Positions 13,415-17,094 of a DNA stretch of 17,094 nt are shown in pieces (within the stretch, counting starts at the first letter, position 1; every line of letters begins with the position of its first letter). Position numbers and translations under genes: made by a program. The stretch covers positions 1 through 17,094 of the forward strand of contig JAHLLU010000013.1 of assembly GCA_020444005.1 (NCBI GenBank), written 5' to 3'. The notes below the pieces were generated by a model. It did no database searches. It saw only the letters and a program-made list of their open reading frames with translations, and was not told the origin of the DNA. This DNA is from an archaeon. GTDB taxonomy: Archaea > Thermoproteota > Bathyarchaeia > TCS64.

Positions 13415-14332
13415 ATGAAAAAGAACAGCGCACCATATTTTATCATCATATTACTCCTTGGCTCAGCGTATTATGCGTATGACTCTGGGCTACTGGACCA
13501 GTTCTTAGCTCCGGAAGAGCCAGATGACCCCATAATACCTCAAACAGGAGATAGCGTCAAGATAGCTGGGTTCAATATCCAGATTTTTGGGAAGACCAAA
13601 CGCGAGAAGGAACAGGTGATGAATGTGCTCGCTAATATTGTACGCGAGTTTGATGTGGTGCTAGTTCAGGAGATTAGGGATAGCAGCGAGACAACGGCTC
13701 CGATATTTCTTGATCTCATCAACAGCATGGAGGGACCAGAGTACGCGTTTATCAGATCAGAAAGAGTGGGAAGAACCAGCAGCAAGGAAGCATACGCCTA
13801 CTTCTATAACACCGAGACAGTTCAGTATCTCGTTGACTCTGATTTCGTCTATAATGATACAGAAGATGTCTTTGAACGTGAGCCATACATTGCGAGTTTT
13901 ATCTCTGGTGGTTTTGATTTCACGTTAATTGGTATCCATACGAAACCTGATGACGCTTATCACGAGATCGGTAACCTCACTATCGTCTTTGATTACGTTG
14001 AGAGTCTAGGGAATGAACAAGATATCATTGTTTTAGGTGATTTTAACGCGGATGGCTCATACTTTGATGAAGATTCTATGGATAACCCGTTGAAAGCTCC
14101 TGAGTATATCTGGGTTGTAGGCAATGACTGGGATACTATGACAAAGACCGACTGGACATATGATAGGATGGTGATGACCGATTACACGTATAGCAGTGAA
14201 TACATCGCTGATACAGTACAGGTCTACTATTATGACACAATCTATGGCTTGAATCAAACTCTTACCGAGTCTGTTAGCGACCATTACCCTATCTATGCTG
14301 AGTTCAGCACAAGCCTTCCAGACGACGACTAA
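13415..14332 (+). CDS. Membrane-anchored or secreted DNase I-like nuclease (EEP superfamily)
   Basis: 305 residues. After MKKNSAP comes one hydrophobic segment (about 8-22) with two lysines in front, which is an exported signal-anchor; an acidic, proline-rich linker (31-44) follows, so the enzyme domain should lie outside the cell. The domain matches DNase I rather than general phosphatases: IAGFNIQIFG (Asn54), VLVQEIRD (Glu86), EAYAYFYN, FEREPYIASF, GIHTKPDDAYHEI (His175), LGDFNADGSYF (Asp209, Asn211), and the C-terminal VSDHYPIYAEF (Asp289, His290). All catalytic and metal residues expected for DNase I are present. A role in degrading environmental DNA for nucleotides or phosphate is plausible inference. 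No terminator separates it clearly from the C45 gene 17 bases on. Confidence 0.9.
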   Translation: MKKNSAPYFIIILLLGSAYYAYDSGLLDQFLAPEEPDDPIIPQTGDSVKIAGFNIQIFGKTKREKEQVMNVLANIVREFDVVLVQEIRDSSETTAPIFLDLINSMEGPEYAFIRSERVGRTSSKEAYAYFYNTETVQYLVDSDFVYNDTEDVFEREPYIASFISGGFDFTLIGIHTKPDDAYHEIGNLTIVFDYVESLGNEQDIIVLGDFNADGSYFDEDSMDNPLKAPEYIWVVGNDWDTMTKTDWTYDRMVMTDYTYSSEYIADTVQVYYYDTIYGLNQTLTESVSDHYPIYAEFSTSLPDDD

Positions 14333-14349
14333 GCTCAAATCTTATTGGG

Positions 14350-15441
14350 ATGAAAATCCCTCGCATAGATATGGACACATTACAGGTCGTTACTGTGGAG
14401 GGTTCTAGTTACGAGTGCGGATACCAGCACGGGGAACAGGCAAAGAAACACATCAAACATAACATCGAGTTTTATCTTGGCTGGTGGCAACGCAACTTAG
14501 ACATGGATAAGAAAGCAGTTTACCAGTACGCTGAGAATGTACTTGCTACTACCATGAGGTTTGACTCTGATTTGGTTGAGGAGATGAGGGGGGTAGCAGA
14601 CGCAGTAAAGACTGATGTAGAAGCGGTTGCAGCTATGAATGGGCGTTATGAACTTGCTTGGGCTAGCCCAGCTCAACTAATGGGGGGATGCACAAGCATA
14701 GGCGTTACACCTCGTAGAAGTGAATCCGGAGATACCCTGCTTGCTCAGAACTGGGATTACCGCATAGGTGTCACTGATTCATGTATTGTTTTGAAGGTGA
14801 AGAGGGATGATAATCCAACTGTTATGCTGCATACTGAGGCGGGGGTCATCGGGCATAAAGGCATGAATGATAAGGGGGTTGGATTAGCGATCAACGCAAT
14901 GGTCTCTGATAGGGATCGTCTCGGTGAATCTGTCCCCTTCCTGTTGGTTTGCCGTAAAATGCTTGAATGCAGCCGGTTTAGTGACGCTGTTAAGGTTTTG
15001 TTAAACGCTGAGCGGAGTCTAAGTTACAATATAATGCTTGCAGGGGAGGGGGTGGTTGTTGACTTGGAGGCGCACCCCGGTGATGTCTCATTTATTTATC
15101 CCGTTGATGGGGTTTTAGCGCATACAAATCACTTCGTAGGTGAAAGAGCATTAAGCATCAAGGATAATTTTGTGTTATCTGAGGCAAACAGCGTACACCG
15201 TTACTTCATCGCCAATGAGAAACTAGCCTCAACAGATACCCACAGTTTTGAGAGCATAAAGGAAATACTCACAGACCACTTTGACCATCCACTGAGTATC
15301 TGTCATCATCCTAACCCGGAGAAAGATAGGGATCACTGGGAGGAGACTGTTTCCTCTGTATTCATGGTTCCCGAGAAACGGTTGTTCAAATGTACTGCGG
15401 GTCCACCTTGCTGTAACGACTATCAAACCTATTCTTTCTAG
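14350..15441 (+). CDS. C45-family peptidase / acyl-CoA:6-aminopenicillanate acyltransferase-like protein
   Basis: A 363-residue Ntn-hydrolase-type protein. The segment SSYECGYQHGEQ (19-30) is the usual family opening. AAMNGRYELAW (94-104) leads to GGCTSIGVTP, where Cys114 is the expected autocatalytic cleavage site and N-terminal nucleophile. It continues with TLLAQNWDYR, VMLHTEAGVIGHKGMNDKGVGLAINAM, and AHTNHF, in the same order as in penicillin acyltransferase relatives. In archaea the natural substrate is unknown; amide or acyl transfer on amino acids is a guess. There is no signal peptide. A second in-frame ATG at 14371 lies about 27 bases after cttattgg (14341-14348), the leaderless spacing, so the protein may be seven residues shorter. 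Confidence 0.88.
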   Translation: MKIPRIDMDTLQVVTVEGSSYECGYQHGEQAKKHIKHNIEFYLGWWQRNLDMDKKAVYQYAENVLATTMRFDSDLVEEMRGVADAVKTDVEAVAAMNGRYELAWASPAQLMGGCTSIGVTPRRSESGDTLLAQNWDYRIGVTDSCIVLKVKRDDNPTVMLHTEAGVIGHKGMNDKGVGLAINAMVSDRDRLGESVPFLLVCRKMLECSRFSDAVKVLLNAERSLSYNIMLAGEGVVVDLEAHPGDVSFIYPVDGVLAHTNHFVGERALSIKDNFVLSEANSVHRYFIANEKLASTDTHSFESIKEILTDHFDHPLSICHHPNPEKDRDHWEETVSSVFMVPEKRLFKCTAGPPCCNDYQTYSF

Positions 15442-15493
15442 GGTTATCATAATCCCTTTAAGGAGCCTTACATTCAAGTTCTGCGAATAAACA

Positions 15494-15625
15494 TTGAGCG
15501 AGCAGACAATATCCCTTGAACTATTAGCATATATTATCGGAATTATCCCCAGCGTGTACTTTGCTTACAGGCTGCTCGTCGAGCTGTATTATTACTTAAC
15601 TAAGAAGGAAGACGATTTCCTGTAA
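15494..15625 (+). CDS. 43-residue single-span membrane micro-protein, coupled to the next gene
   Basis: An open frame from TTG 15494 to TAA 15623-15625; an in-frame TAA lies six bases upstream. After a short polar start (SEQTISLE) it has one membrane helix, LLAYIIGIIPSVYFAYRLL, then VELYYYLTKKEDDFL with a charged tail. Its stop overlaps the next gene's ATG as TAATG, a junction typical of translational coupling and hard to explain for a random frame. There is no clear ribosome site; a weak A/T box at 15454-15460 could start the transcript. I do not recognise a family. The zinc-ribbon membrane protein that follows is the obvious partner, which is inference. Confidence 0.55.
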   Translation: MSEQTISLELLAYIIGIIPSVYFAYRLLVELYYYLTKKEDDFL

Positions 15626-15987
15626 TGACAGAGGAGAAGACCAAATACTGTCACCAATGCGGCGCTATGATACCCTACATGGATAAATATTGCCCAGCGT
15701 GTAACGCAAAACAAGGTATTATCTCCGGGATGGAGCCTGTCAAAGAGGACAAGGGAAAAAGTCCATGGACGGCGGTTATTCTAAGTTTCTTGATTACTGG
15801 ACTTGGTCAGCTTTATCTCGGTAAACGAAAAAGGGCAGCTGTTTTTTTCATTGGTACCTTGATTCTTGGAGGAGCTCTCTCCATGAGTTATTCACAAGAA
15901 CAAGTTATGGGGTTCGGGGTATTGATGGCGTTTATCTCAGCCATTGACGCCTACATGATTGCGTCTAGAAAGAGTCAGACTATATAA
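15625..15987 (+). CDS. Zinc-ribbon membrane protein, TM2-like
   Basis: 120 residues. The N-terminus is a zinc ribbon, YCHQCGAMIPYMDKYCPACN, with Cys9, Cys12, Cys23 and Cys26, as in the zinc_ribbon_2 group that sits in front of many archaeal membrane proteins. After a charged linker comes a membrane part beginning PWTAVILSFLITGLGQLYLG (about 47-66), which matches the TM2-like 'G.GqlYLG' motif, then KRKRAAVFFIGTLILGG and a third hydrophobic stretch VLMAFISAIDAYMIA. The ATG overlaps the stop of the 43-residue membrane ORF. No function is known; zinc ribbon plus TM2-type helices suggests a scaffold or regulator at the cytoplasmic face of the membrane. Confidence 0.85.
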   Translation: MTEEKTKYCHQCGAMIPYMDKYCPACNAKQGIISGMEPVKEDKGKSPWTAVILSFLITGLGQLYLGKRKRAAVFFIGTLILGGALSMSYSQEQVMGFGVLMAFISAIDAYMIASRKSQTI

Positions 15988-16043
15988 CCTTGATTCATTG
16001 GGTTTATTATTGAAAATGTAGATTTCTGGGTAGTGAATCATAT

Positions 16044-16742
16044 TTGAAGTATGAGATTAAATATCAGCCAAGTTACAGCATGCTTGAAGTTGAACTAGAA
16101 AAAGACGAACAAATCACAGGGGAATCAGGTTCCCTCACATATATGAGCCCAAACATAGACATCAGGACAAGAACACGAGAAAAAAGCCTACTAGGAAGCC
16201 TCAAAACAAGTCTCCTCGGTGGACAGAGTCTTTTTGTTACAGATTTCGCCGCCATGGGTGAATCTGGAAAGGTGGCATTGGTTGCAGCTCCTATTGGTGA
16301 CATCATCAAACTGGATATTACACCCGATCATGGTTATATCATTCAGAAATCAGCCTATCTTGCATCAACCCAGAACGTTGACCTTGATGTACGCTGGGAG
16401 GGATTCACTAGAGGACTCTTCGGTCAAGGACTATTCATGATAAAAACAACCGGCATGGGAGACCTTTTCATCAACAGTTTCGGGGCACTAGACAAACATA
16501 CTCTTGCACCCGGAGAACAACTAGTAGTGGACAACTATCACCTAGCCGCATTCAGCGATACATGTGAGTATGAAGTAAGGAAGTTTGGTACATGGAAAGA
16601 CACCTTATTCAGCGGGGAAGGTTTGGTCACCTATATTGAGGGACCTGGTGATGTCTATATACAAACAAAGAATCTCCGCGAGTTCGTTGACTGGATATGG
16701 ATGCTCATAGGACCACGTGTAGCTTCTCGACAGGCGAGATAG
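16044..16742 (+). CDS. AIM24 / TIGR00266 family protein
   Basis: 232 residues of an all-beta protein in the AIM24 family, found in archaea and bacteria and in mitochondria, where the yeast member affects inner-membrane organisation; the prokaryotic role is unknown. It begins YEIKYQPSYSMLEVELEKDE and has GESGSLTYMSPNID, LLGSLKTSLLGGQSLFVTDF, GYIIQKSAYLAS, GLFGQGLFMIKTTGMGDLFI, PGEQLVVDNYHLAAFSD, and GEGLVTYIEGPGDVYIQT, the repeated Gly-rich strand pattern of the family. The start is a TTG at 16044; the frame upstream to the TGA at 16011-16013 has no ATG, GTG or other TTG. A box gtttatta (16002-16009) would give a leader of about 12 bases. The next gene starts right after its stop. Confidence 0.92.
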   Translation: MKYEIKYQPSYSMLEVELEKDEQITGESGSLTYMSPNIDIRTRTREKSLLGSLKTSLLGGQSLFVTDFAAMGESGKVALVAAPIGDIIKLDITPDHGYIIQKSAYLASTQNVDLDVRWEGFTRGLFGQGLFMIKTTGMGDLFINSFGALDKHTLAPGEQLVVDNYHLAAFSDTCEYEVRKFGTWKDTLFSGEGLVTYIEGPGDVYIQTKNLREFVDWIWMLIGPRVASRQAR

Positions 16743-17094
16743 ATGATAGACACCATCTATTTTGATAACTGGAACACCATAGTGCAGGCACCATACCTCA
16801 TGAGTAGAGGAAGCAGCACAAGGGTACTTCACGGTTATCTGGTGGATCAAGGGTTCAAAGTAGACTATGATGTCTTTACAGAGGTCTATAGACCCATTGC
16901 TAGGTCTCACTTCAAGACATGTGAGGAGGCAGGGCACCGGGAACCGGATTACAGGCAGATCATCGAGGACGCTTACAGTAAATTAGCTGTTGATGATCCA
17001 GTTAGGCATAGTGCTGGTGCTTGGAATCATTATCTTAGTCGATGGATTACCGAAACAGAGTTTTTCCCCGGTGTGCCAGAGATGCTTGAGAGAC
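16743..17094 (+). CDS. HAD-superfamily hydrolase, N-terminal part, cut by the window end
   Basis: The ATG at 16743 directly follows the AIM24 stop (TAGATG), so the pair is probably one transcript with coupled translation. 117 codons are visible and open at the end. The start, MIDTIYFDNWNTIV, holds HAD motif I with the nucleophile Asp8; the second Asp of the usual DxD is Trp10, as in dehalogenase-like or phosphonatase-like branches rather than classical phosphatases. A helical cap region follows (VLHGYLVDQGFKVDYDVFTEVYRP ... DAYSKLAVDD), then TEFFPGVPEMLER, the familiar 'pGv.elL..L' helix before motif II. Motifs II to IV lie outside the window. Substrate unknown. Confidence 0.85.
   Translation, partial: MIDTIYFDNWNTIVQAPYLMSRGSSTRVLHGYLVDQGFKVDYDVFTEVYRPIARSHFKTCEEAGHREPDYRQIIEDAYSKLAVDDPVRHSAGAWNHYLSRWITETEFFPGVPEMLER

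Noticed and set aside
15443..15458. Possible hairpin terminator gggttat...ataatccc behind the C45 gene
   Set aside because: The arms pair imperfectly, the loop would be about two bases and no T-run follows.
16605..16937. Minus-strand open frame of 110 codons at the end of the window
   Set aside because: It is the antisense shadow of the AIM24 end and the HAD start, both of which have recognisable motifs.
1..17094. Search by eye for tRNA, rRNA, CRISPR arrays, insertion sequences, toxin-antitoxin or phage genes
   Set aside because: No repeat-spacer pattern, transposase motif, integrase or tRNA-like cloverleaf was noticed; subtle small RNAs cannot be excluded without folding or covariance searches.

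Overview
The window looks like a piece of an archaeal chromosome. The evidence is the gene content: an archaeal-type Trm1, a FilR1-like regulator, a DUF131 (TIGR00304) membrane protein, a stand-alone DUF123 GIY-YIG protein and an archaeal-style SMC-associated ScpB. The signals agree: many starts have an A/T-rich TATA-like box about 24-28 bases upstream of the start codon, as expected for leaderless mRNAs, and some other genes have GGTGA/GTGAT or GGAGG ribosome sites. The lineage cannot be fixed from the sequence alone. An Asgard group such as Thorarchaeota is a guess. I see no IS element, prophage, CRISPR array, tRNA or rRNA, so this reads as ordinary, densely packed chromosome.

Layout. Bases 1-645 (minus): 5'-truncated view of the 23S rRNA 2'-O-methyltransferase RlmE/FtsJ, with its C-terminus beyond the window. 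Bases 725-1688 (plus): a SnoaL/NTF2-like protein and rubrerythrin. Bases 1698-6175 (minus): Trm1, an LDH2-family malate/lactate dehydrogenase, threonine aldolase, a stand-alone Lrp/AsnC ligand-binding (RAM) domain, and a FilR1-type winged-helix regulator. Bases 6250-6396 (plus): an unlisted 48-residue Cys-rich micro-ORF, divergent from the regulator. Bases 6402-8687 (minus): an MBL-fold hydrolase, a zinc-binding membrane protein translationally coupled to a DUF131 protein, and a PD-(D/E)XK-like protein whose true start is abnormal. Bases 8793-9101 (plus): a small carboxymuconolactone-decarboxylase-family protein. Bases 9098-11460 (minus): DUF123 nuclease-fold protein and an S9 peptidase. Bases 11563-17094 (plus): PurD, ScpB, a membrane-anchored DNase I-like enzyme, a C45 acyltransferase/peptidase, a 43-residue membrane micro-ORF coupled to a zinc-ribbon membrane protein, an AIM24-family protein, and a HAD hydrolase cut by the window end.

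Most genes are housekeeping or widely conserved archaeal families; no single pathway unites them. Genes that probably act or are expressed together are the TAGTG-coupled DUF131/zinc-membrane pair, the TAATG-coupled micro-ORF/zinc-ribbon pair and the abutting AIM24/HAD pair. The strongest unexplained signals are (i) a conserved-looking 50-codon coding extension with a good ribosome site but no AUG/GUG/UUG start, at 8538-8687; (ii) the Cys-rich micro-ORF and the repeat-bearing divergent promoter it shares with the regulator; (iii) the coupled membrane micro-ORF at 15494; and (iv) a repeated terminator-like block after stop codons, one copy of which also sits where the next gene's TATA box should be.
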